Shown one piece after another: positions 40,467-48,830 of a DNA stretch of 64,000 nucleotides (the first letter of the stretch is position 1; every line of letters begins with the position of its first letter). Source of the DNA: Pseudolabrys sp963742345 (lineage in GTDB: Bacteria > Pseudomonadota > Alphaproteobacteria > Rhizobiales > Xanthobacteraceae). The DNA is taken from assembly GCA_963742345.1 (NCBI GenBank), contig CAVULO010000012.1, forward strand, positions 194,114 through 258,113, in the 5' to 3' direction. A model generated the notes under the pieces. The model had not been told where the DNA came from, did not search any database, and saw only the letters and a list, made by a program, of their open reading frames with translations. The position numbers and the translations under genes were made by a program.

Positions 40467-41659
40467 CCCCACTTCCAGAAGTCGCGGCCTTCCTCGCGCA
40501 TGAAACGCGCCAGCACCATCTTGTGCACTTCGGACGCACCATCAACGAGTCGCGCCGAGCGTGCGTAGCGGTAGACCCACTCAAGAATAGTGTCTTTGGA
40601 ATAGCCTCGCGCACCGTTGAGCTGGATCGCCACGTCGGCCGCGTTATGCAGTGCATCGGCAACCTGCACCTTGGCCATAGAAACTTCCTTGCGCGCGCGC
40701 GAGCCTTTCTCGAGCTTCCAGGCCGCATGCATTGTGAGCAGCCGGCCGATCTGAATCTGCTGGGCAATTTCGCCGAGCTTGATCTGCACGCTCTCGCGAT
40801 CGGCGAGCTTCATGCCGAAACCCTCGCGCCGGCCGACATACTCCTGCGCGATCTCCATGCAGCGTTTGGCGAAACCAAGCCAACGCATGCAGTGCGTCAA
40901 TCGCGCGGGGCCGAGACGGATCTGCGTTGCGCGCAGGCCATCGCCCTCATTCATCAGCACGTTCTCAAGCGGGACTTCGAGTCCGTCGAATTCGAGCTCG
41001 CAATGGCCGCCATGCTCTTCCGGCCCCATGATCGGAATGCGGCGTAAAATGCGCCAACCTGGCTGGTCCTTGTGGTAGAGGAGCGCAGTGAGGCCGCGGC
41101 GCGAATCGTCGGACGTACGTGCCACCAGAATGAAGTGGGAGGCGCCGTCCGCCCCGGTGATGAACCATTTACGCCCGCGCACGATGTAACGATCGTTTCG
41201 CTTTTCGGCGCGGGTGAGCATCATTGCCGGGTCGGAGCCCGAACCAGGATGTGGCTCGGTCATGACGAAAGACGAGCGCACTTTGCCTTCGACGATGGGT
41301 CGCAGCCACCTTTCCTTTTGCTCGGGGGTGCCGACCTTGCTGAGCAAATTCATATTGCCGTCGTCGGGTGCCATGCAATTGATGGCCAGCGGGCCGAAAA
41401 TCGATCGCGCAGCTTCTTCGTAGATTGCCGGCCAGGCGACGATCGGAAGCTCCATCCCGCCGAATTCTTTTGGCGACTGCGGCGCCCAAAGGCCGGCTTT
41501 CTTTGCCCTCTCGCGCACTTTGGCAAGCCGCGCCTCTGGGATGTTCTCATGCTCGGAGAAATTTTTCGGATCGGCTTCCAGCGGCAGAACGTGCTCTTCC
41601 ACGAAAGCACGCACACGAAGGCGGATGTCCTCGATCTCAGGCGCAAGCGTAAAGTCCAT
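40463..41659 (-). CDS. Acyl-CoA dehydrogenase
   Basis: A 398-residue FAD enzyme of the acyl-CoA dehydrogenase family. FAD/substrate motifs are SFVMTEPHPGSGSDPA and YIVRGRKWFITGADGA, with the C-terminal helix bundle carrying AADVAIQLNGARGYSKDTILEWVYRYARS, the FAD-binding end. It oxidises an acyl-CoA at C2-C3, passing electrons to ETF. Followed (downstream, convergent) by the HpcH aldolase; upstream on the same strand lies an SDR. It may belong to a catabolic unit with the SDR. Substrate unknown. Confidence 0.92.
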   Translation of the reverse strand: MDFTLAPEIEDIRLRVRAFVEEHVLPLEADPKNFSEHENIPEARLAKVRERAKKAGLWAPQSPKEFGGMELPIVAWPAIYEEAARSIFGPLAINCMAPDDGNMNLLSKVGTPEQKERWLRPIVEGKVRSSFVMTEPHPGSGSDPAMMLTRAEKRNDRYIVRGRKWFITGADGASHFILVARTSDDSRRGLTALLYHKDQPGWRILRRIPIMGPEEHGGHCELEFDGLEVPLENVLMNEGDGLRATQIRLGPARLTHCMRWLGFAKRCMEIAQEYVGRREGFGMKLADRESVQIKLGEIAQQIQIGRLLTMHAAWKLEKGSRARKEVSMAKVQVADALHNAADVAIQLNGARGYSKDTILEWVYRYARSARLVDGASEVHKMVLARFMREEGRDFWKWG

Positions 41660-41670
41660 GCGTCGTCCCT

Positions 41671-42447
41671 CTAGCCCTTGATCTGCACCACTTGTCCGCC
41701 ATCGACCACGATGGTGGCACCGGTAATATAGCTGCCGGCATCGGATGTGAGCAGCAGGAGCGCACCGTCGAGATCGCCGGGATTGCCGAAGCGGCCCATC
41801 GGGATCTCGCGCTTGATAGCGGCGCCGGCCTCTCCTGCGAGATAGTCATCATTCATTTCAGTGACGAACCAGCCTGGCGCGATGGCATTTACGCGCACGC
41901 CCTTGAAAGCAAGTTCAACCGCAAGCGCCTTGGTGACCTGGACAACACCGGCCTTGGCCGTGGCGTAGGCGACGGCGCCTTTGGAAACTGCAAGCCCCAG
42001 CACCGATGCAATATTGACAATCGCGCCCTGCTTGTTCGCCGCCAGCATTCGGCGCGCTCCCTCCTGCGCCCAGAAGAAAACGGCGTCGAGATTGGTCGAG
42101 AGTACCTTGCGCCATTCCTCCGGCGGCATTTCAACAGCGCGGCCGCCATGCGCAATTCCAGCATTGTTGACAAGGATCGTCACGGTACCGAAAGTTTTCT
42201 CCGCGGCATCAAAGGCGCGTGCCATGGCCGCGCGGTCGGTCACGTCAGCCTCGATAGCGATCGCCTTGCCGCCCTTGCCTTCAATGTCGTTTTTCAGTGC
42301 TTTGAGGCGATCGGCGCGCCTCGCTACCAGCGCTACAGCCGCGCCGTTGTCACCAAGCGTCTTGGCAAATTGCACGCCGAGGCCACTCGAAGCGCCCGTC
42401 ACCAGCGCCACGCGGCCTTTCAGGCTGAACATATCGGCGGCCTTCAT
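41671..42447 (-). CDS. SDR-family NAD(P)-dependent oxidoreductase
   Basis: A 258-residue classical short-chain dehydrogenase. Cofactor motif TGASSGLG at residues 17-24; NNAG at 94-97; catalytic Ser148 (NIASVLG), Tyr161 and Lys165 (YATAK); a family C-terminus with ITGATIVVDGGQ. Reactions in this family: alcohol/ketone interconversion. It is 11 bases upstream of the acyl-CoA dehydrogenase start on the same strand and divergent from dgkA. Substrate not deducible. Confidence 0.92.
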   Translation of the reverse strand: MKAADMFSLKGRVALVTGASSGLGVQFAKTLGDNGAAVALVARRADRLKALKNDIEGKGGKAIAIEADVTDRAAMARAFDAAEKTFGTVTILVNNAGIAHGGRAVEMPPEEWRKVLSTNLDAVFFWAQEGARRMLAANKQGAIVNIASVLGLAVSKGAVAYATAKAGVVQVTKALAVELAFKGVRVNAIAPGWFVTEMNDDYLAGEAGAAIKREIPMGRFGNPGDLDGALLLLTSDAGSYITGATIVVDGGQVVQIKG

Positions 42448-42537
42448 ACAGTAACCTTATACACACGCGAACCAAGCACATGAATAGACTATGAAACTCA
42501 GGCCGCCTATTTTGCCCCAGAACATTTACCGGCCCGG

Positions 42538-42897
42538 ATGGATTGCGTGAAAAGGCTTTGGCAGGCCGCGATCAATAGCTGGAATGGCCTGGTTGCGGTG
42601 ACGCAATCGGAAGCCGCATTCCGGCAGGAGCTGGCGCTTCTGGCGGTCGGCGTTCCCCTCGCATTTATTCTGACCACCGATGTGGGCAAGCGTTTTGCGC
42701 TGATCGGTGTGATCGTCGTCATCCTTATCGTCGAGCTGCTCAACACCGCAATCGAGAAGCTGTGCGATCGTGTCACCCGCGACAACGATCCTGCCATCAA
42801 GCGCGTCAAGGACATGGGCTCTGCCGCGATCGGGCTTTCACTGCTCGCGGCGGGCATCGTGTGGCTCTGGATCCTGATCGAACGATTGTGGCCTTAG
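42538..42897 (+). CDS. dgkA: Diacylglycerol kinase
   Basis: A 119-residue, three-helix membrane kinase that recycles diacylglycerol to phosphatidate. The signature ELLNTAIEKLCDRV holds the metal/ATP residues E66, N69 and E73; Glu31 on the first helix and KDMGSAA (Lys91-Asp92) complete the active site. It converges on dctM with a 4-base overlap. Full length. Confidence 0.93.
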   Translation: MDCVKRLWQAAINSWNGLVAVTQSEAAFRQELALLAVGVPLAFILTTDVGKRFALIGVIVVILIVELLNTAIEKLCDRVTRDNDPAIKRVKDMGSAAIGLSLLAAGIVWLWILIERLWP

Positions 42898-44285
42898 TGG
42901 CCATAGAGCGTGTGCGGCAACGCCGTCGCGAGACCGGGCACGAACCAGAGCACCACAAGCGCAAACAACTGGATCAATACGAACGGAATGATGCCAACAT
43001 AAATATGCCACGTAGTGATCTGCGGCGGAGCAACGCCGCGTAAAAAGAAGAGTGTCGGCCCGAGCGGCGGGTGGATATACGACGTCTGTAAATTTACCGC
43101 CATCATGATACCGAGCCAGACCGGATCAACACCTGGCAAGGTGAGAAGTGTGGGCGCGACTATCGGCACAACCACGAAAATTATCTCGAAGGCATCCATC
43201 ACAAAGCCGAGCAGGAACATCGCCAACATCACCACCAGTACCGCGCCCGATGCTCCCCCCGGCAGATGCGAGAGCGCGCGATGCACCATGTCGTCGCCCC
43301 CGAGCGCACGAAACACCAGGCTGAACATGGTGGCGCCGATCAGAATCAGGAAAATCATGCTGACGACTTGTGCGGTCTTTTCGCAGACCGGTCCAAGCAG
43401 TGCGGTGAGCGGCGCTTTGCGCGCAGCCAGCACGATGGCGCCGACCGCACCGATCGATGCAGCTTCAGTCGGCGTTGCAACGCCGCCGAGGATCGAGCCA
43501 AGCACGGCCGCGATCAGCAGAAGCGGCGCGATGAGCACCTCGGCGAGGCGGCGACCCAGCGCGAGACCGCGCGGCGCTTTTGGGTCCGGTGGCAGCGCCG
43601 GCGACAACTTTGGCCACACGATCGCAACCACGATCAGAAACAGAAGATAAAGCGCAACCAGCGCAAATCCCGGCGCCAGGGCGCCAGCAAACAAGTCACT
43701 GACCGTAAGCGAACGTGGGGCGAAAGTGCCCTTCGAGAGCTGTGCAGCCTGGTAGGCGTTTCCGAGCTGGTCGCCGAGCAGCACCAACACGGTCGCCGGC
43801 GGAAAAATCTGCGCGAGCGTCGCAGTGGCGGCTACCGTTCCGGCAGCAAGTCGCGGGTCGTAGCCGAAACGCAACATCGCCGGCAACATGATCAGGCCCA
43901 TGGTCACCGTGGTAGCGCCGACCACTCCTTTTGCCGCGGCAAGCAGCGTCCCGACGATCACCACAGAAATGCCGAGGCCCCCACGTAGCGTGCCGAACAG
44001 GCGACCCATTGTCTCGAGCAGATCCTCTGCGATGCGCGAGCGTTCCAGCATCACGCCCATGAATATGAACAGCGGGATCGCCAGCAGAACTTCATTCGTC
44101 ATGACTCCAAAGATGCGTTGCGGCAGCGCGCCCAAGATCGCAAAGCTCATGACGCCGAGTGCGTTACCCGCGACCGCGAAGATCAGCGAAACTCCTGCAA
44201 GCGTCAGCGCCACCGGATAGCCGGCCATCAGCGCGGTAACGACTGCGGCCACCATCAGGATCGCGAGAGCCTCGGCGAGCAGCAT
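42894..44285 (-). CDS. TRAP transporter large permease (DctM family)
   Basis: A 463-residue inner-membrane protein with about twelve helices (PF06808). Typical segments include IPLFIFMGVMLERS, GVVGATTVTMGLIMLPAML and FVMDAFEIIFVVVPIVAPT, with the closing ATPTEAASIGAVGAIVLAA. It moves C4-dicarboxylates or other acids with Na+ or H+. Start codon abuts the dctQ stop. Its binding protein is probably the DctP at 37.9-38.8 kb but is not adjacent. Confidence 0.94.
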   Translation of the reverse strand: MLLAEALAILMVAAVVTALMAGYPVALTLAGVSLIFAVAGNALGVMSFAILGALPQRIFGVMTNEVLLAIPLFIFMGVMLERSRIAEDLLETMGRLFGTLRGGLGISVVIVGTLLAAAKGVVGATTVTMGLIMLPAMLRFGYDPRLAAGTVAATATLAQIFPPATVLVLLGDQLGNAYQAAQLSKGTFAPRSLTVSDLFAGALAPGFALVALYLLFLIVVAIVWPKLSPALPPDPKAPRGLALGRRLAEVLIAPLLLIAAVLGSILGGVATPTEAASIGAVGAIVLAARKAPLTALLGPVCEKTAQVVSMIFLILIGATMFSLVFRALGGDDMVHRALSHLPGGASGAVLVVMLAMFLLGFVMDAFEIIFVVVPIVAPTLLTLPGVDPVWLGIMMAVNLQTSYIHPPLGPTLFFLRGVAPPQITTWHIYVGIIPFVLIQLFALVVLWFVPGLATALPHTLYGH

Positions 44286-44800
44286 CAGCGCGCCCTCGAC
44301 AGCGCCGCCGCGGCGCGAATCGCTTGAGCAACTCCTTGCAATGCCATCAGCAGCGCAAAGATCGGAATGAGCGTTTTCAGCACGAACACGAGCGGCAGGC
44401 CGCTCGTCTCCTGCGAATGTTCAAGGATTGCCCACGAACGCGCGGCATAAGGGATCGATAGCCATGCCAGCACGATCATAAAGGGTAGCAGGAAAAGCAC
44501 CGCGCCAATGAGTTCAATCAATGCCTTGGTGCGCGTGGAGGCTTCGCTGTAGAAAATGTCCACGCGTACATGGCCGCCGGCGCGCAATGTCCAGGCCGCA
44601 GCCAGCATGAACAGGGCAGCGTGGGCGTAGATCACTGTTTCCGTGAGCCAGATCGAGCCGAGCCCGAACAGATAGCGCGCGACCACCAACACGAATTGTA
44701 AAAGCACGACCGCGAGCGCCAGCCACGCGACGGCGCGGCCGGTCACCGCATTCAGGCGGTCTACGCGGTCGGCGAAAGCGGTCATATGCATAAAACTCAT
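44285..44800 (-). CDS. TRAP transporter small permease (DctQ family)
   Basis: A 171-residue protein with four helices and the DctQ motif WLTETVIYAHAALFMLAAAWTL followed by RVDIFY. It pairs with the large permease. The start at 44800 or the Met five codons in is possible. It is divergent from the nitrile hydratase operon with only 47 bases between, so the promoter of one overlaps the other's leader. Confidence 0.9.
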   Translation of the reverse strand: MSFMHMTAFADRVDRLNAVTGRAVAWLALAVVLLQFVLVVARYLFGLGSIWLTETVIYAHAALFMLAAAWTLRAGGHVRVDIFYSEASTRTKALIELIGAVLFLLPFMIVLAWLSIPYAARSWAILEHSQETSGLPLVFVLKTLIPIFALLMALQGVAQAIRAAAALSRAR

Positions 44801-44847
44801 GGCGCCGATGATGACACAAAGGCGGCCCTTTTGCTTATAGTGGGGTC

Positions 44848-45468
44848 ATGTCCGGGCACGACCACGAAAACGATCATTCCGAGCTGTCGGAAACCCAGTT
44901 GCGGGTGCGCGCGCTGGAAACCGTGCTGACTGAAAAAGGCTATGTCGATCCTGCTGCACTCGACCTGCTGATTGAGACCTACGAAAAAAAAGTCGGCCCG
45001 CGCAACGGCGCCCGCGTCGTGGCAAGGGCCTGGGCTGATCCTGCCTATCGCGCCCGGCTCTTCAAGGATGCAACGCCGGCGATTGCCGAACTCAGCTACG
45101 CCGGCCGCAAAGGCGAGCACATCGTCGCGCTCGAGAATACGCCAAAACTGCACAACATGGTCGTCTGTACGCTGTGCTCCTGTTATCCTTGGCCTGTGCT
45201 CGGCTTGCCGCCGGTCTGGTACAAGTCGGCGCCTTACCGCTCGCGCGCGGTCGCCGATCCGCGCGGGGTGCTGGCCGATTTCGGCGTGACACTGCCGAAG
45301 GACACCGAAATCCGCATTTGGGATTCGACCGCCGAGATTCGTTATCTCGTGGTGCCGATGCGCCCTCCTGGCACTGAGAGCTGGAGCGAGGCCAAGCTCG
45401 CAGAACTCGTGACACGGGACTCCATGATTGGTACCGGCCTTCCGAAGTCGCCGAAGGACCTGAAATGA
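44848..45468 (+). CDS. nthA: Nitrile hydratase, alpha subunit (cobalt type)
   Basis: Hydrates nitriles to amides with a non-corrin cobalt(III) or iron(III) centre. 206 residues; the metal claw is VCTLCSC with C107, C110 and C112, two of which are post-translationally oxidised in known enzymes. Thr between the first cysteines, rather than Ser, marks the cobalt subtype in characterised enzymes. The N-terminus has a His/Asp-rich leader (HDHENDH). The stop codon overlaps the beta-subunit ATG by 4 bases. It is divergent from the TRAP permeases. Confidence 0.93.
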   Translation: MSGHDHENDHSELSETQLRVRALETVLTEKGYVDPAALDLLIETYEKKVGPRNGARVVARAWADPAYRARLFKDATPAIAELSYAGRKGEHIVALENTPKLHNMVVCTLCSCYPWPVLGLPPVWYKSAPYRSRAVADPRGVLADFGVTLPKDTEIRIWDSTAEIRYLVVPMRPPGTESWSEAKLAELVTRDSMIGTGLPKSPKDLK

Positions 45469-46124
45469 ACGGCGCGCAGGACATGGGCGGCAAGCACGGT
45501 TTCGGCCCAGTCAAGCCGGAGGCGGACGAACCTGTGTTCCACGCCGAATGGGAGAAGCGCGCCTTCGCGCTCACGCTCGCCATGGGCATGCCGGGCGGCT
45601 GGAACATCGATATGGGACGCTTCGCGCGCGAGAACCGGCCGCCCGTCGAATATCTATCGATGAGCTACTACCAGATCTGGTTCGCAGCACTCGAACACAT
45701 GATAAAGGAGCGCGAGCTGGTGTCAGGCGACGAAATCGCCGCCGGCCGCAGTTTGCGTCCGCCGAAGCCCGTCAAGCGCGTGCTATCGCCCGGCGACGTC
45801 GCAAAGACACTGCATCGTGGCGGCCCCACTGGGCGCGAGACCAACACGCATGCCGCATTCAAATCCGGCGACCGCGTACGAGCGAAGAACATTCAGCCTC
45901 TCACGCATACCCGCCTGCCCGCTTACGTGCGCGGCCATATCGGCACCATCGAGCGCGTGATCGGCTGCCATGTTTTCCCTGACAGCAATGCCACCGGCGC
46001 CGGCGAAAATCCGCAATGGCTCTACACCGTGCGATTTGACGGACCCGAGTTGTGGGGCGCCGACGGCGATGCGACTGTGAAGGTCTCGGTCGACGCCTGG
46101 GAGCCTTATCTGGAGCCCGCCTGA
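45465..46124 (+). CDS. nthB: Nitrile hydratase, beta subunit
   Basis: A 219-residue subunit that completes the active site. Recognisable are the N-terminal MGGKHGFGPV, WEKRAFALTLAMG, the middle YYQIWFAALEHM and the C-terminal SH3-like beta domain with FKSGDRVRAKNIQPLTHTRLPAYVRGHIG and the closing WLYTVRFDGPELWG. Full length. The accessory gene follows after one base. Confidence 0.94.
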   Translation: MNGAQDMGGKHGFGPVKPEADEPVFHAEWEKRAFALTLAMGMPGGWNIDMGRFARENRPPVEYLSMSYYQIWFAALEHMIKERELVSGDEIAAGRSLRPPKPVKRVLSPGDVAKTLHRGGPTGRETNTHAAFKSGDRVRAKNIQPLTHTRLPAYVRGHIGTIERVIGCHVFPDSNATGAGENPQWLYTVRFDGPELWGADGDATVKVSVDAWEPYLEPA

Positions 46125-46125
46125 C

Positions 46126-46509
46126 ATGGGCATTGATCCGCAAGCGGCAATGCACGCCGCGATCGCGGTACCCGGCGTCCCGCGCGATGCGGACGGCCCG
46201 GTGTTCCGCGAGCCGTGGGAGGCGCAGGCTTTCGCGATGACACTGGCACTTCACGGGCGCGGCGTGTTTACGTGGCCGGAATGGGCGGCTGCGCTTGCAG
46301 CGGAAATCAAACGCGCCCAGGCCGACGGCGATCCCGACACGGGCGATACTTACTATTCTCATTGGCTCAACACGCTTGAGAAACTGGTGGCTGAAAAGGG
46401 CGTGACCACCCAAGACACGCTGCACCGCTACCGCGATGCATGGGACCGCGCCTGCGACCGTACTCCGCACGGCCAACCGATCGAATTGCGCGCCGAGGAC
46501 TTTGGTTAA
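46126..46509 (+). CDS. Nitrile hydratase accessory protein (activator-like)
   Basis: A 127-residue protein homologous to the N-terminal half of the beta subunit (VFREPWEAQAFAMTLALHGRGVFTWPEWAAAL). This P14K/NhlE-type protein is a metallochaperone/self-subunit-swapping partner in known cobalt enzymes. Continuous with nthA-nthB; ends 3 bases into the convergent NicO gene. Family is clear; the exact mechanism in this organism is inferred. Confidence 0.85.
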   Translation: MGIDPQAAMHAAIAVPGVPRDADGPVFREPWEAQAFAMTLALHGRGVFTWPEWAAALAAEIKRAQADGDPDTGDTYYSHWLNTLEKLVAEKGVTTQDTLHRYRDAWDRACDRTPHGQPIELRAEDFG

Positions 46510-47561
46510 ACGCCCAGGAGGCGCTCGCTCACCATGTAGCCGGTGAGCAGAGCCACGCCGAATATTACGATGATAAGCGCCGCCGCCGTTTCCAATCCGC
46601 GCACGAGAATCATTCCGGCGCCCGGCTTCGCCTTAGCGAGCCGGCCGGCAAGCCCTCGCGCGCCAACAGCAAGCGTGGCGATGGCCGCGACGGTGATCGC
46701 GGTGCCGAGCCCCATGAGGAAGGTCGAGGCAACGCCGATCCAGAACAGCCCCTGCGCCAGCGCAAATACAAGCACGATGATCGCGCCCGAGCAGGGCCGC
46801 AAACCGACGGCGACGATCGCCGAAAGCCCACGCCTCAGCCAGTGACGGCCGGTTAGCTCCTGCGGCTCGGGCGCGTGCGCATGGCCCCAGGCGGACGCCT
46901 CATCCTCATGGTCGTGGCTTTGGTTATGGTGATGATGGCCATGGCCGCGTGCATTGTCATGGTGATGATGAGCATGATCGTGCGCGTGATGCTCATGCTT
47001 TTCGCCACGCAGCAAATAGAGAAATGCGCGGCCCTTCACCCATAGCAGACGCAAGCCGATCAACACGATCAGTGCATAGCTCACGATTTCGATCACACGA
47101 ACCGTGTTACCCATCGCCTTGGCAGTGGCGCCGAGCATCGCGGCCGCGACGCCGACAATGGCGATAGCCGTGAACGCCTGAAGGATCGCCGAGGCAAATG
47201 ACAGCACGACACCGCGGCGCCAGGTCTCGTCGTTTGCGACCAGATAGGACGAGATCACCGCCTTGCCGTGGCCGGGGCCGGCAGCGTGGAAGATGCCGTA
47301 GAGGAACGAGACGCCGAACAGCGTATAGGCGGCACTACCATCAGCCTTGGCGGCCCGGATCAGGCCCGACAGCATGCGGTAGAACTCAGCCTGTTTCGCG
47401 AGCACCCACCCGGCAAAACCGCCGACCTCAGATGGCGATGCGCCGCGCGTTACGCCAAACGGCTGCGCCAGCGCGGCGTCGATCACAGCGGACAGGAGAA
47501 AAATGCCGAGGACGATTAGCGCACATTGCGCTATGGGCCCGCGCCGGCTTGACGAGGTCAT
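46506..47561 (-). CDS. NicO/RcnA-family nickel/cobalt transporter
   Basis: A 351-residue membrane protein with helices bearing YGIFHAAGPGHGKAVISSYLVAN and a second half with GLRPCSGAIIVLVFALAQG, both diagnostic of NicO. A cytoplasmic loop of about 40 residues is packed with His and Asp (HEHHAHDHAHHHH), a metal-binding device. It may be an uptake or efflux system; RcnA of E. coli exports, others import. It overlaps the convergent nitrile hydratase accessory gene by 4 bases. The ATG at 47561 starts a signal-like first helix. A continuous frame to 48665 is an artefact. Confidence 0.88.
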   Translation of the reverse strand: MTSSSRRGPIAQCALIVLGIFLLSAVIDAALAQPFGVTRGASPSEVGGFAGWVLAKQAEFYRMLSGLIRAAKADGSAAYTLFGVSFLYGIFHAAGPGHGKAVISSYLVANDETWRRGVVLSFASAILQAFTAIAIVGVAAAMLGATAKAMGNTVRVIEIVSYALIVLIGLRLLWVKGRAFLYLLRGEKHEHHAHDHAHHHHDNARGHGHHHHNQSHDHEDEASAWGHAHAPEPQELTGRHWLRRGLSAIVAVGLRPCSGAIIVLVFALAQGLFWIGVASTFLMGLGTAITVAAIATLAVGARGLAGRLAKAKPGAGMILVRGLETAAALIIVIFGVALLTGYMVSERLLGV

Positions 47562-47642
47562 CGCAGAAACCCTTGTACACGCACGTCGCCCTGCGCAGCC
47601 ATACGATGCAACTGACTTAAGGACAATGCACCATTCATGAGA
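47558..47642 (-). other. Chimeric join inside rplA; fragment of unknown reading frame upstream of NicO
   Basis: L1 homology stops at codon 198 (47639); the in-frame residues that follow (NGALSLSQLHRM to the stop at 47558) are not L1 and overlap the NicO start by 4 bases, as would the 3' end of a gene upstream of NicO. I could not identify that gene. The transition is placed at about 47,630-47,642. Confidence 0.8.
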
Positions 47643-48232
47643 TCGGCCAGCAGCGCGTGCAGGTTTTCCTTCAGCGCGTCGACTTCGAAATTCGCCTTGC
47701 CGATCGTGCAATGCACGATGCCGGCCTTGTCGTTGCGGAACTTGACCTGGCCCGCCTTGGCGTTCTTGATCGCGGTGACGACGTCGGCCGCGACCGAGCC
47801 GTCCTTCGGATTCGGCATCAGTCCGCGCGGACCGAGCAGCTGGCCGAGCTTGCCGACCACGCGCATCGCATCCGGCGTCGCGATGACGCGGCCGAAGTTG
47901 AGATCGCCGGCCTGCATCTTCTCGGCCAGATCTTCCATGCCGACGACGTCGGCGCCGGCGGCCTTGGCCGCTTCGGCCTTTTCGCCCGGCGGGCAGAACA
48001 CCGCGACGCGAACCGTCTTGCCGGTGCCGTGCGGCAGCATTACCGAGCCGCGCACGCCCTGGTCGGACTTCTTCGCATCGATGCCGAGACGGATCGCGAC
48101 GTCGACCGACTCGGCGAACTTCGCCTTCGCGCCGTCCTTGACGAGCTTCAACGCTTCGTCGATGCCGTACGCCTTGCCCTGCGTGACCTTGTCGCGCAGC
48201 GCCTTGTAACGCTTGCTGATCTTGGTCGTCAT
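47639..48232 (-). CDS. rplA: 50S ribosomal protein L1, truncated by chimeric join
   Basis: Large-subunit protein of the L1 stalk and a translational repressor of its own operon. The first 198 residues of about 231 are normal (start MTTKISKRYKALRD; LGQLLGPRGLMPNPK motif; KAGIVHCTIGK), then it runs into unrelated alphaproteobacterial sequence. The final beta-strand region, usually closing with a segment like STMGPG, is absent. It follows rplK by 3 bases. The loss reflects the assembly, not the organism. Confidence 0.9.
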
Positions 48233-48235
48233 GTC

Positions 48236-48665
48236 TTAGCCCTCCGAGACCAGGCCCATGCGAACGGGCGCTGCCTGCGATCGTGCGAACCGCGGCGTCG
48301 AGATCGGCCGCGGTGAGATCGGGCATCTTCGCTTTCGCGATGTCCTCGAGCTGCTTGCGCGTGACCTTGCCGACCTTTTCGGTGTTCGGACGGCCCGAAC
48401 CCGACTCGATGCCGACCGCCTTCTTCAACAGCACGCTCGCCGGCGGCGTCTTGGTGATGAAGGTGAAGCTGCGATCGGAATAGACCGTGATGATGGTCGG
48501 GATCGGCAGGCCAGGCTCGAGCTTCTGCGTGGCGGCATTGAACGCCTTGCAGAACTCCATGATGTTCAGACCGCGCTGACCGAGGGCCGGGCCCACGGGC
48601 GGCGACGGATTGGCTTGCCCCGCCTTGACCTGCAGCTTGATGTAGCCGGTTACTTTCTTTGCCAC
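48236..48665 (-). CDS. rplK: 50S ribosomal protein L11 (one-base insertion near 3' end)
   Basis: Binds 23S rRNA at the GTPase centre and is needed for stringent response signalling. It reads MAKKVTGYIKLQVKAGQANPSPPVGPALGQ to ADLDAAVRTIAGSARS, then one extra base near 48,257 shifts the frame; dropping it restores MGLVSEG and a stop at 48236, giving 142 residues. The frame without correction reads on through rplA and NicO, giving a false 719-residue protein. Confidence 0.92.
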
Positions 48666-48719
48666 TTGGTTCTCCTCGGAGTTCTAGCGTCTGCACGTCG
48701 CTCCGCGGCTGCGGGACTC

Positions 48720-48830
48720 CTCCGTCTGCGGTTCGAAGCTCGGGAATGCGAGATTCGGGACTCGGAGAATCGTAGAAGCGCGCTACTTACGACTCCCGAT
48801 CCCGCAAGTCCCCATTCCCAGCTCCTTACG
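48720..48830. repeat. Degenerate 'GGGA-T/A-TCGGGA' intergenic repeat tract (first copy)
   Basis: The nusG-rplK gap contains runs such as CGGGAATGCGAGATTCGGGACTCGG and, in reverse sense, GACTCCCGATCCC and CCCCATTCCCAGC. Similar wording recurs upstream of ychF (59597-59712). Short imperfect repeats built from GGGA/TCGGG are a known intergenic style in Xanthomonadaceae; function unclear. Confidence 0.45.

Noticed and set aside
46506..48665. A 719-codon minus-strand frame that looks like an L11-L1-NicO fusion
   Set aside because: Produced by one inserted base near the end of rplK plus the chimeric join; rplK, rplA and NicO have normal separate starts.
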